This document shows, piece by piece, positions 1-5,523 of a stretch of DNA of 5,523 nucleotides (position 1 is its first letter; every line of letters begins with the position of its first letter). The notes beneath the pieces were generated by a model. That model did not search any database and was not told the DNA's origin. It saw only the letters and a program-made list of their open reading frames with translations. Both the position numbers and the translations under genes were made by a program. The DNA lies in assembly GCA_937902115.1 (NCBI GenBank), contig CALGSR010000380.1, positions 1-5,523 of the forward strand, given 5' to 3'. The stretch is from an uncultured Bacillus sp. Lineage in GTDB: Bacteria; Bacillota; Bacilli; Bacillales; Cytobacillaceae.

Positions 1-2785
1 TTATAAAAATGCACTACAGTATCGTTATAAAATCGACTCTGATTTATTCTATTTAATTTGGTACCAGCAAGAAGTTAACCAATTTGCCGTGATGGCTCCT
101 GCTGAGCGCTTTCGGATTTTTAGTGAAATGCATGGCATCGATCAAGTGCAAAAAAACTGGGAAGAAAGTGTTGAAAAGGTAAAAGAGGCAGAAGAAACAC
201 TACTCCTTGCAGAAACCAATATAAAACGTCATAAACAGAATTTAAACATCCTTAAAACAGCGTTGAATATGTTCATTGATAATCAGAAACGGCTGCATCA
301 AGGAGCTAAGCAATCGATTTTGGCTTTGCAGGGTTTAGAAGTTTTTTATCAAAATGAAATAAAGCTGGCTGAGGATATTATAAATGATCTTGAGGGGCAA
401 TTACGGGAGAGGCAAGAGCAAAGTTTATCGTTTTCGATTGAAAAAGAAAATCAACATGAGAACTTGAAAGATTTTCAAGAGAAATATGAAGCGCTTGAAC
501 AAAGAATCAACTCCCTTTACGAACAGATTGATAGCGAAAATAATATTCTGAAGGGTCTGCAGGAAGAGGAAAAAGCCCTTGCAACTGAATTGGAAAGCTT
601 AACTGTGCGAAAAAAACGCATTGAGCGTACGGAAGAAGAGGCGAAAGAGGAATTCCTGAAACTGACAAAGGAACAGAAGGAAACAACGGGAAAGGTAGAA
701 AAAATAAAATCAGACAGTGATGAGAAAACGAGCGAACTGCGCCGCCTAATGAGTGAAAAGGCCGACTTGGGGGCAGAGATTAAGAACGATGGAGATAAAG
801 AAAAAGAGCACAAGGAAAAACTGGCAATCTATCAAAGCAGCCATCATGTACAGGCCGAGATTGTGCGATTGGACCAAGCTTTACTAAAGAATAAAGATCA
901 GCTCCATGGCATGCGCACAGAGAACAGTCGTTTACAGGAGGAAGAAACCGCATTAAAGGAAGACCGTAATCTATCGAAACGCCAGGAACAATCGTTAAAA
1001 TATTTTCAAAGAAACGGGATTGAGGCCTTTCCGCTGCGTGAACTGGTTGAATTGGATGACACGGCGAAACTAATGAATGAAAATCGCTTTAATGCCATTA
1101 AATATGCCGTATTCTTTAATGGGAAAATTGCACAGCCGCCGAATGATTTGTATCATGTTTCATTAATGGATATTATCCCAGACCGCTTAATCGATTATGT
1201 CCCTGAGCTTCATTTAAAAGTGAAAGCTAATTTACCGAACAGCAAGTATAATTATGGTGTTAAAGTGCTTTATTGGGTGCAGCAGTTTTATGCTGAAAAC
1301 AGCCCATCGATCAAAAATGAAGTATTAGTGGATAAGATGGGGCTCCGTGGACCGCAGGAAGAGAAAGCCTATATTTTAAGCCAAAAAGCGTTGCAACTAC
1401 GGCAGCAAGAGATCAGAAAACAACTGGATCAGCTGCAAGAGAAATCAGAAGAACTTTTTATTAAGATCAAAGAGGATACAGAGCGTTTTCAGCTATTAAA
1501 TAGTGAGATTCAAAAGGTGAGAGAGGCTGAAGCCTTTATGACACAACGTCATGAGCGGGAACAACGCAAGGAAAAATACAAGCTGTTAGGCACAAAAGAA
1601 ACGAAGCTCCATCAAGACTTAAAACAGCTTGAAGAGAATAGAGTAGAACTGTTATCAGTCCAGGCGAGGCTGAATCAAGAGCTTGAACTAGTCCAGAAAG
1701 AATTAGACTTTTATTCGGAACTAGGAAAAAGTAAAGAAAAATACGAAAAACTTCAGCAACTCGGAAAAAGAATAGCTGAGTCGAAACAGACGTTACTACA
1801 GCAAAGTGATTTTCTTGAACAAACAGAGGCTGAACAGAATAAATGTGAAAAAAATATAAAACGAATGAAAAAACAGATTGATCGAATAGAAGAGAAACTC
1901 GACGATATTAAGAGGGATATGGTAGGAATCAAAGGTCAACTGCAGGGGAAAAATGAGCAGGAAGAGATTTATCAAGGGGAACTTGTTGAAGTTATGCGAC
2001 AATTGCAGGATATTCAAAACCTGATCCCTGAATGGTATCATGAATTCAGCTCTCAATTTGATATAAGTCTTAAACTTTCGGAAGCGATTCTAAAAAATGA
2101 ACTGCAAAATGGAACGATTATTTTTAACAATGCTAGAAATGAAGCAGGAATCGATCCTGCGGCCGAAGATAATTATTTGAAAGCAAAAGAAGAATATGAC
2201 CGATTAGAAAAAGAATATAAACAATCGAAAATTTTGCTGGAGGCTGACAAGCTGCGGACGGATGAGTTAAAAAACGCTTTAGAAACGACAATCAACATGC
2301 GCGTTCTGGAAATTCAGAAACGCTTTGCTGTTTATATGGGGATGTTTCAATTCCAAGGGGATATCACTTGGGAATCCTTTGCGGATAAAAAGGGGAGAAC
2401 CCATTTCAATTTATATATCAAGGCTCGTAAAGAAGGACATCGCGGGGGCATGGAAGATGTCAGTATGAAAGCCCGCGGAGGAAAGGTAGGGAAGGGAGTT
2501 TCTGGAGGTGAAGAATCATTAAGCTCCTTACTATTTGCTTTAGCCTTGCTGCAAAATATCGAAACAGCACCTGGATTTATCGTGCTTGACGAATTTGACA
2601 GTGCACTTGATGAGCAAAGGAAATCCAAAGTCTTTGATTTATATGCCGAACAACTTCAGCGAAAGTTGATTATTTTATCTCCAAAAACACATGAACATGA
2701 ATATATCAATCGCTTCAAAAAAGCATTCATCATTCAGCACAATCCAGAAATCCCAATGAGTAAGGTGACGGGAATTTATCTGTAA
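1..2785 (+). CDS. SMC-family coiled-coil ATPase, C-terminal ~927 residues (5' end outside window)
   Basis: The reading frame is open from the left edge (first full codon at position 2), so the ATG at 89 is probably internal. Numbering codons from position 2, a non-coiled stretch ending in APAERFRIFSEMHGID (about 32-47) resembles the segment leading out of an SMC N-terminal head. A long Glu/Lys/Gln-rich coiled coil follows to about 333, a folded hinge-like domain at about 334-453, and a second coiled coil to about 670. A short non-coiled stretch comes next, then an SMC-like joint (GIDPAAEDNY near 716) and the C-terminal head. The head has signature SGGEE at 834-838, Walker B IVLDEFD with Asp863 and presumed catalytic Glu864, D-loop SALD at 867-870, and SPKTH at 893-897 where the switch histidine is expected. 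Walker A must lie upstream. I infer a full length near 1,080-1,100 residues, slightly short of bacterial Smc. The family role is ATP-driven DNA tethering or loop extrusion in the cytoplasm. The subfamily is unresolved: housekeeping Smc, a MukB/JetC relative and a defence-type SMC are all conceivable. No CxxC zinc hook is visible at the apex, which argues against Rad50/SbcC. Confidence 0.85.
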   Translation, partial: YKNALQYRYKIDSDLFYLIWYQQEVNQFAVMAPAERFRIFSEMHGIDQVQKNWEESVEKVKEAEETLLLAETNIKRHKQNLNILKTALNMFIDNQKRLHQGAKQSILALQGLEVFYQNEIKLAEDIINDLEGQLRERQEQSLSFSIEKENQHENLKDFQEKYEALEQRINSLYEQIDSENNILKGLQEEEKALATELESLTVRKKRIERTEEEAKEEFLKLTKEQKETTGKVEKIKSDSDEKTSELRRLMSEKADLGAEIKNDGDKEKEHKEKLAIYQSSHHVQAEIVRLDQALLKNKDQLHGMRTENSRLQEEETALKEDRNLSKRQEQSLKYFQRNGIEAFPLRELVELDDTAKLMNENRFNAIKYAVFFNGKIAQPPNDLYHVSLMDIIPDRLIDYVPELHLKVKANLPNSKYNYGVKVLYWVQQFYAENSPSIKNEVLVDKMGLRGPQEEKAYILSQKALQLRQQEIRKQLDQLQEKSEELFIKIKEDTERFQLLNSEIQKVREAEAFMTQRHEREQRKEKYKLLGTKETKLHQDLKQLEENRVELLSVQARLNQELELVQKELDFYSELGKSKEKYEKLQQLGKRIAESKQTLLQQSDFLEQTEAEQNKCEKNIKRMKKQIDRIEEKLDDIKRDMVGIKGQLQGKNEQEEIYQGELVEVMRQLQDIQNLIPEWYHEFSSQFDISLKLSEAILKNELQNGTIIFNNARNEAGIDPAAEDNYLKAKEEYDRLEKEYKQSKILLEADKLRTDELKNALETTINMRVLEIQKRFAVYMGMFQFQGDITWESFADKKGRTHFNLYIKARKEGHRGGMEDVSMKARGGKVGKGVSGGEESLSSLLFALALLQNIETAPGFIVLDEFDSALDEQRKSKVFDLYAEQLQRKLIILSPKTHEHEYINRFKKAFIIQHNPEIPMSKVTGIYL

Positions 2786-2864
2786 CAGGAGCAGAGAGGA
2801 TCAATCGTTTTTAGAAGGGAAAGGATTTAGTAATTGGAAATCGCTTGCCCTATGTAAAAAGGAA

Positions 2865-2902
2865 AAGTATTTAAAAGATTGCTCGATAAGTCACAAATAC
2901 TT
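2865..2902. repeat. 8-bp inverted repeat AAGTATTT / AAATACTT
   Basis: A perfect 8-bp inverted repeat (2865-2872 and 2895-2902) has a 22-nt spacer. It sits 80 bp after the SMC-like stop codon and could be a weak 3' hairpin for that transcript. No T-run follows, so it does not meet the usual intrinsic terminator pattern. A chance match in AT-rich DNA is possible. Confidence 0.35.
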
Positions 2903-2929
2903 GTACATTTATTAATTTTAGTTTAATAT
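2901..2929 (+). promoter_or_regulatory. Weak alternative promoter candidate (TTGTAC - 17 bp - TAATAT)
   Basis: TTGTAC at 2901-2906 and TAATAT at 2924-2929 have the ideal 17-bp spacing, but the -35 matches only 3 of 6 consensus positions and the -10 only 4 of 6. If used, the pntAB leader would be about 200 nt long and would include the 18-bp dyad and both arms of the 13-bp inverted repeat. This makes it relevant as an alternative to the stronger candidate at 2969. Confidence 0.2.
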
Positions 2930-2931
2930 AT

Positions 2932-2949
2932 TTTTAGACTATTCTAAAA
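2932..2949. promoter_or_regulatory. 18-bp dyad TTTTAGA-N4-TCTAAAA, operator-like
   Basis: Two perfect 7-bp arms (2932-2938 and 2943-2949) flank the 4-bp centre CTAT. An N7-N4-N7 geometry is typical of sites bound by dimeric helix-turn-helix regulators. The sequence does not match Rex, Fur, PerR, CodY or CcpA consensus sites as I know them. It lies about 20 bp upstream of the best pntA -35 candidate, a reasonable place for an activator or repressor site. The right half recurs at 2995-3007. It could also form an RNA hairpin if transcribed from further upstream. The regulator is unknown. Confidence 0.4.
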
Positions 2950-2961
2950 TTACCTGGAATT

Positions 2962-2976
2962 GTTACCATTGGCAAC
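2962..2976. promoter_or_regulatory. 15-bp near-palindrome GTTaCCA-T-TGGcAAC over the -35
   Basis: Seven-bp arms around a central T have one mismatched pair (A2965 against C2973). The right arm contains the candidate -35 hexamer TTGGCA (2969-2974), so a protein bound here would compete with RNA polymerase. It is one of the few GC-containing patches in this AT-rich stretch, which makes chance symmetry less likely. No regulator family can be assigned. Confidence 0.35.
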
Positions 2977-2997
2977 TCACTAAATATATGTAATACT
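2969..2997 (+). promoter_or_regulatory. Best candidate sigma-A promoter for pntAB
   Basis: TTGGCA at 2969-2974 matches TTGACA at 5 of 6 positions. A 17-bp spacer follows, ending in an extended -10 TG (2989-2990), then AATACT at 2992-2997, which matches TATAAT at 4 of 6. Transcription would start near 3004, giving a leader of about 137 nt before pntA. The -35 sits inside a 15-bp dyad and the start region overlaps a copy of the 13-bp repeat, so regulation at this promoter is plausible. Confidence 0.4.
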
Positions 2998-3064
2998 ATT
3001 CTAAAATACAATCAAATGTATTTTTCCCTTTTTAAAAAGAAAATTAAGGGAATATATTTAGTGA
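2977..3064. repeat. 13-bp perfect inverted repeat with nested stem
   Basis: TCACTAAATATAT at 2977-2989 is the exact reverse complement of ATATATTTAGTGA at 3052-3064, with 62 bp between. Nested inside, TTCCCTT (3024-3030) pairs with AAGGGAA (3046-3052), abutting the outer right arm. As RNA this would give two adjoining stems, but only if transcription begins upstream of 2977. From the candidate promoter at 2969 the left arm would lie in the spacer and -10 region, so the repeat would then act as DNA, for example as paired binding sites. No T-tract follows, so it is not an intrinsic terminator. Confidence 0.45.
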
Positions 3065-3085
3065 AAATTTAGTAGTTTTATCTAG

Positions 3086-3102
3086 TGGATGGAATTCATC
3101 CA
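3086..3102 (+). promoter_or_regulatory. Small leader hairpin TGGATG-GAATT-CATCCA before pntA
   Basis: A perfect 6-bp stem with a 5-nt loop ends 24 nt before the pntA Shine-Dalgarno. It may be a 5' UTR hairpin influencing mRNA stability or ribosome loading, or a short protein-binding dyad. It does not sequester the ribosome binding site itself. Confidence 0.35.
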
Positions 3103-3126
3103 AAGAAACACTGGCTGTACAAGCAG

Positions 3127-3133
3127 AAAGGAG
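3127..3133 (+). promoter_or_regulatory. pntA ribosome binding site AAAGGAG
   Basis: AAAGGAG lies 7 nt before the ATG at 3141. That spacing supports this start over the in-frame ATG at 3147, which would be 13 nt away, although homology to E. coli PntA (starting MRIGIP) aligns best with the second Met. Confidence 0.8.
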
Positions 3134-3140
3134 CGAAAGA

Positions 3141-4682
3141 ATGAGTATGAAAATAGGGATACCGAAAGAGAGCATGGCCGGTGAAACTCGTGTGGCAGCA
3201 ACCCCTAAAACTGTCGGGCAATTAGTTAAGCTAGGGTTTCAAGTGGTTGTGGAGTCTGGGGCAGGTGATGCAGCCAGCTTTACGGATGGAATGTATGCCA
3301 GTGCAGGTGCTGAGGTGGCGGATTTTTCTGAAATTTGGCAATCTGATTTAATTTATAAGGTTAATTCGCCAAATGAGGAAGAAGTTGCAAGGATAAAAGA
3401 GGGGGCAACATTGGTCTGTTTCTTATATCCAGCGCAAAATCCTGACTTGGTTAAAAAGCTTTCACAGAAAAACATTAACGTATTAGCAATGGATATGGTG
3501 CCAAGGATTTCCCGCGCCCAGTCTATGGATGCATTGTCCTCCATGGCGAATATCGGGGGATACCGAGCGGTCATTGAGGCATCACACCATTTTGGACGTT
3601 TCTTCACAGGGCAGATTACTGCAGCAGGTAAAGTACCACCAGCAAAGGTACTGGTTATTGGTGCAGGGGTTGCAGGCTTAGCCGCTATTGGAACGGCTAA
3701 ATCGCTTGGATCAATTGTCCGCGCCTTTGATACACGCCTTGAAGTGGCGGAACAAATCGAATCAATGGGTGGAGAATTCTTAAAGTTGGACTTTAGTGAG
3801 GATGAAGATGGTTCCACTTCCGGTGGTTATGCTAAGGTCATGTCAGATGAATTTATTAAAGCAGAAATGGAATTATTTGCAGCTCAGGCAAAAGAGGTAG
3901 ATATCATTATTACCACTGCACTTATCCCAGGAAAACCAGCTCCAAAGCTGATTACGAAAGAGATGGTTGACAGTATGAAGCCTGGATCTGTCATCGTGGA
4001 TATGGCTGCAGCTGCTGGAGGAAACTGTGAATATACAGTGCCTGGTGAATTGTCTGTTACAGCATCCGGAGTCAAAGTAATTGGTTATACCGATCTTCCT
4101 GGTCGTCTGGCTGGCCAATCTTCGGAAATGTACGCGACAAACTTATTGAATTTAGCAAAACTTCTTTGCAAGGAAAAGGATGGCAATATTGACATAAATT
4201 TTGACGATGTTGTTTTACGCAATATGAGTGTCATTCATAAAGGCGAGGTTACCTTCCCGCCGCCGCCAATCAGTGTAACTGCTGCACCGGTGAAGAAAGA
4301 GGAGCCGAAGGCTGAAACACCTGAGGTCGAGAAGAAACCATCAAATTTAAAATATGTATTTGCTGCAATCGCTGTGGTGCTGTTCGGATGGGTCGGACAT
4401 GTGTCACCGCCGGAGTTTTTATCACACTTTACTGTCTTTGCTCTGGCTGTCGTGGTTGGGTACTATGTTGTGTGGAATGTCACACACTCATTGCATACGC
4501 CACTGATGTCCGTAACAAATGCTATCTCAGGGATCATCATAGTAGGTGCGCTCTTGCAGGTCAGCAGTTCGATCACAGCCATTAAGATACTATCTTTCAT
4601 TGGAATTTTAATTGCAACTATAAATATTGTCGGTGGATTTACTGTAACGCACAGAATGTTAAAAATGTTCAACAAAGAATAG
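3141..4682 (+). CDS. pntA: Proton-translocating NAD(P)+ transhydrogenase, alpha subunit PntA
   Basis: This complete 513-residue protein is close to E. coli PntA (510). PntA carries the cytosolic NAD(H)-binding domain I plus the first membrane helices; with PntB it drives hydride transfer from NADH to NADP+ using the proton gradient. Visible landmarks are the N-terminal MKIGIPKE and ETRVAATP, and the catalytic RQD loop in PRISRAQSMD (Arg122, Gln127, Asp130). The Rossmann glycines GAGVAG are at 174-179, with FDTR (Asp197) after the second strand. A mobile loop GGYAKVMSDEF lies around 228-238, followed by ALIPGKPAPKLIT and GGNCEYTVPGE. A Lys/Glu/Pro-rich linker at about 383-401 leads to four hydrophobic segments at roughly 404-420, 427-446, 455-475 and 483-503. 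No key residue is missing and the frame is intact. Domain I and the membrane helices are on one chain, unlike the split PntAA/PntAB arrangement of many bacteria. It is followed directly by pntB in one operon. Confidence 0.97.
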   Translation: MSMKIGIPKESMAGETRVAATPKTVGQLVKLGFQVVVESGAGDAASFTDGMYASAGAEVADFSEIWQSDLIYKVNSPNEEEVARIKEGATLVCFLYPAQNPDLVKKLSQKNINVLAMDMVPRISRAQSMDALSSMANIGGYRAVIEASHHFGRFFTGQITAAGKVPPAKVLVIGAGVAGLAAIGTAKSLGSIVRAFDTRLEVAEQIESMGGEFLKLDFSEDEDGSTSGGYAKVMSDEFIKAEMELFAAQAKEVDIIITTALIPGKPAPKLITKEMVDSMKPGSVIVDMAAAAGGNCEYTVPGELSVTASGVKVIGYTDLPGRLAGQSSEMYATNLLNLAKLLCKEKDGNIDINFDDVVLRNMSVIHKGEVTFPPPPISVTAAPVKKEEPKAETPEVEKKPSNLKYVFAAIAVVLFGWVGHVSPPEFLSHFTVFALAVVVGYYVVWNVTHSLHTPLMSVTNAISGIIIVGALLQVSSSITAIKILSFIGILIATINIVGGFTVTHRMLKMFNKE

Positions 4683-4688
4683 GAGGTG
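4681..4688 (+). promoter_or_regulatory. pntB ribosome binding site AGGAGGTG, overlapping the pntA stop
   Basis: The near-perfect Shine-Dalgarno shares its first two bases with the pntA TAG stop (4680-4682) and lies 6 nt before the GTG at 4695. This fixes the GTG as the pntB start and suggests translational coupling of the two subunits. Confidence 0.85.
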
Positions 4689-4694
4689 GACTGA

Positions 4695-5523
4695 GTGTCT
4701 GAAGGATTGGTTACTGCTGCCTATATTGTCGCAGCGATTTTATTTATTTTAAGTTTAGCAGGTTTATCAAAACAAGAGACTGCTAGAAATGGGAACAAGT
4801 TTGGAATCATCGGTATGACTCTTGCCTTGATTGCAACGATGCTCTTAATCGATATTGAAAATATTATTTATATTTTAATTGCAATGTTAATCGGAAGTTT
4901 AATTGGAGTACGCTTGGCTTTAAAGGTAGAAATGACGCAGATGCCGGAATTAGTGGCAATTCTGCACAGCTTTGTCGGTTTAGCAGCTGTTTTAGTCGGA
5001 TTTAACAGCTATCTTAATATTTACACAGGGGAACACCTTCCTGAAACTTCAGTATTATTGAATATTGAATTAACGGAGATTTTCCTTGGAGTCTTTATTG
5101 GAGCGATCACCTTTACCGGGTCCATCGTAGCTTTTGGGAAATTAAATGGAAAACTGAAATCAAAGGCTCTTTCTCTGCCACATAAACACAAGTTAAACTT
5201 ATTAGCTCTTATCGCTTCTATTGTTCTCATGGGCTTATTTATTTATGAAGGCGGTGCAGGCAACAGCTCACTGATTTATCTCGCTGTTATGACAGGAATT
5301 GCTTTACTTTTTGGTTGGCATTTAGTCGCATCCATTGGTGGAGCGGATATGCCAGTTGTTATCTCAATGTTAAACTCTTATTCTGGATGGGCAGCAGCCG
5401 CAGCCGGATTTATGCTTTCGAATGACTTATTAATTATTACTGGAGCGTTAGTCGGTTCTTCAGGGGCCATTTTATCTTATATTATGTGTAAAGCGATGAA
5501 CCGCTCTTTCATCTCCGTTATCC
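4695..5523 (+). CDS. pntB: Proton-translocating NAD(P)+ transhydrogenase, beta subunit PntB (3' end outside window)
   Basis: The GTG-started frame is open to the right edge, giving 276 codons of an expected ~460. The N-terminus MSEGLVTAAYIVAAILF matches the E. coli PntB start. The visible part is membrane domain II, with nine hydrophobic segments at roughly 4-22, 37-52, 56-75, 84-103, 127-149, 167-185, 191-212, 219-240 and 243-265, as expected for the beta subunit. His91 in AILHSFVG occupies the same position as the proton-channel histidine of E. coli PntB. Asp218 in SIGGADMP and Asn227 in MLNSYSGWA correspond to E. coli Asp213 and Asn222. The soluble NADP(H)-binding domain III would follow beyond the window. 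PntB pairs with PntA in the cytoplasmic membrane; the 12-bp gap and coupled ribosome binding site imply co-translation. Relative to E. coli, the loop after the fourth helix (about 104-126) is a few residues longer and poorly conserved, which fits an extramembrane loop. Confidence 0.96.
   Translation, partial: MSEGLVTAAYIVAAILFILSLAGLSKQETARNGNKFGIIGMTLALIATMLLIDIENIIYILIAMLIGSLIGVRLALKVEMTQMPELVAILHSFVGLAAVLVGFNSYLNIYTGEHLPETSVLLNIELTEIFLGVFIGAITFTGSIVAFGKLNGKLKSKALSLPHKHKLNLLALIASIVLMGLFIYEGGAGNSSLIYLAVMTGIALLFGWHLVASIGGADMPVVISMLNSYSGWAAAAAGFMLSNDLLIITGALVGSSGAILSYIMCKAMNRSFISVI

Larger units (their letters stand above)
2938..3007. repeat. 13-bp direct repeat ACTATTCTAAAAT (two copies)
   Basis: Identical 13-mers lie at 2938-2950 and 2995-3007, with starts 57 bp apart. 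The first copy is the centre and right arm of the 18-bp dyad. The second lacks the left arm and overlaps the end of the candidate -10 and the predicted transcription start. Two related sites bracketing a promoter fit a regulator binding a full site and a half site, but the function is inferred only from placement. Confidence 0.5.
2786..3140. other. 355-bp AT-rich intergenic region upstream of pntA
   Basis: This spacer separates the SMC-like gene from pntAB. I see no convincing ORF, tRNA or known riboswitch. The first ~70 bp hold nothing recognisable, and there is no clear hairpin-plus-T-tract terminator after the SMC-like stop codon. From about 2865 onward it is dense in symmetric elements, listed separately: an 8-bp inverted repeat, an 18-bp dyad, a 13-bp direct repeat, a 15-bp dyad over a candidate -35, a 13-bp widely spaced inverted repeat with a nested 6-7 bp stem, and a small hairpin just before the pntA ribosome binding site. 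AT-rich DNA produces some chance symmetry, so these are of unequal value. Confidence 0.8.

Noticed and set aside
89..91. ATG as the true start of the SMC-like protein
   Set aside because: The same frame is open back to the window edge and encodes plausible SMC head-exit sequence, no good Shine-Dalgarno precedes it, and a functional ATPase needs an upstream Walker A region.
517..813. Antisense open frame, also others at 1796-2056, 2347-2628, 3353-3817, 3873-4118 and 5021-5230
   Set aside because: These are low-complexity Ser/Phe/Leu-rich mirrors of well-supported genes on the other strand, without family resemblance.
1..2785. Assignment as Wadjet JetC or MukB
   Set aside because: The architecture is compatible, but no jetD follows and no kleisin or KITE partner is visible; with the N-terminus missing, the subfamily cannot be named.
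1..2785. Assignment as Rad50/SbcC
   Set aside because: The region between the coils is a ~120-residue folded domain without CxxC; the only cysteine I found is in the second coil (KCEKN).
3024..3052. TTCCCTT/AAGGGAA stem as an intrinsic terminator
   Set aside because: Short stem, 15-nt loop, and no T-tract on either strand; it is kept only as part of the nested inverted repeat.
2786..3140. Mobile element or MITE in the spacer
   Set aside because: The inverted and direct repeats are internal, with no paired target-site duplication or transposase remnant.
2786..3140. CRISPR array, tRNA or known riboswitch
   Set aside because: Only two copies of one short repeat, no cloverleaf, and no conserved aptamer core recognised.
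4388..4585. Alternative + frame inside pntA
   Set aside because: It lies wholly within conserved PntA membrane helices, has no ribosome binding site, and looks like an out-of-frame reading.

Overview
The window reads as chromosomal DNA from a Bacillus-like (Bacillaceae) Gram-positive. It is moderately AT-rich, the intergenic DNA is very AT-rich, and both pnt genes have strong AGGAGG-type ribosome binding sites. One gene starts with GTG. No species can be named from the sequence alone.

Layout, left to right, all genes on the + strand. (1) Positions 1-2785 hold the C-terminal ~927 codons of a large SMC-family ATPase whose start lies upstream of the window. It shows coiled coil, a folded hinge-like domain, coiled coil, then an ATPase head with ABC signature and Walker B. 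(2) Positions 2786-3140 are a 355-bp AT-rich spacer with no convincing gene. It holds several dyads, one 13-bp direct repeat, one 13-bp widely spaced inverted repeat and a plausible promoter for the next operon. (3) Positions 3141-4682 encode complete PntA, the alpha subunit of the proton-translocating NAD(P)+ transhydrogenase. (4) From 4695 to the window edge lies the first 276 codons of PntB, the beta subunit. It starts with GTG 12 bp after pntA and its Shine-Dalgarno overlaps the pntA stop codon.

PntA and PntB together form an inner-membrane enzyme that couples hydride transfer from NADH to NADP+ to inward proton flow, supplying NADPH. Both resemble the two-polypeptide E. coli type closely, including the catalytic loop, nucleotide-binding glycines and proton-channel residues. 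The SMC-like protein has no evident functional link to the transhydrogenase: the long spacer and separate promoter signals suggest independent transcription. The points most worth a second look are the identity of the SMC-like ATPase (neither Rad50/SbcC with a zinc hook nor followed by a Wadjet or condensin partner) and the dense dyad symmetry upstream of pntA, which looks like a regulated promoter.
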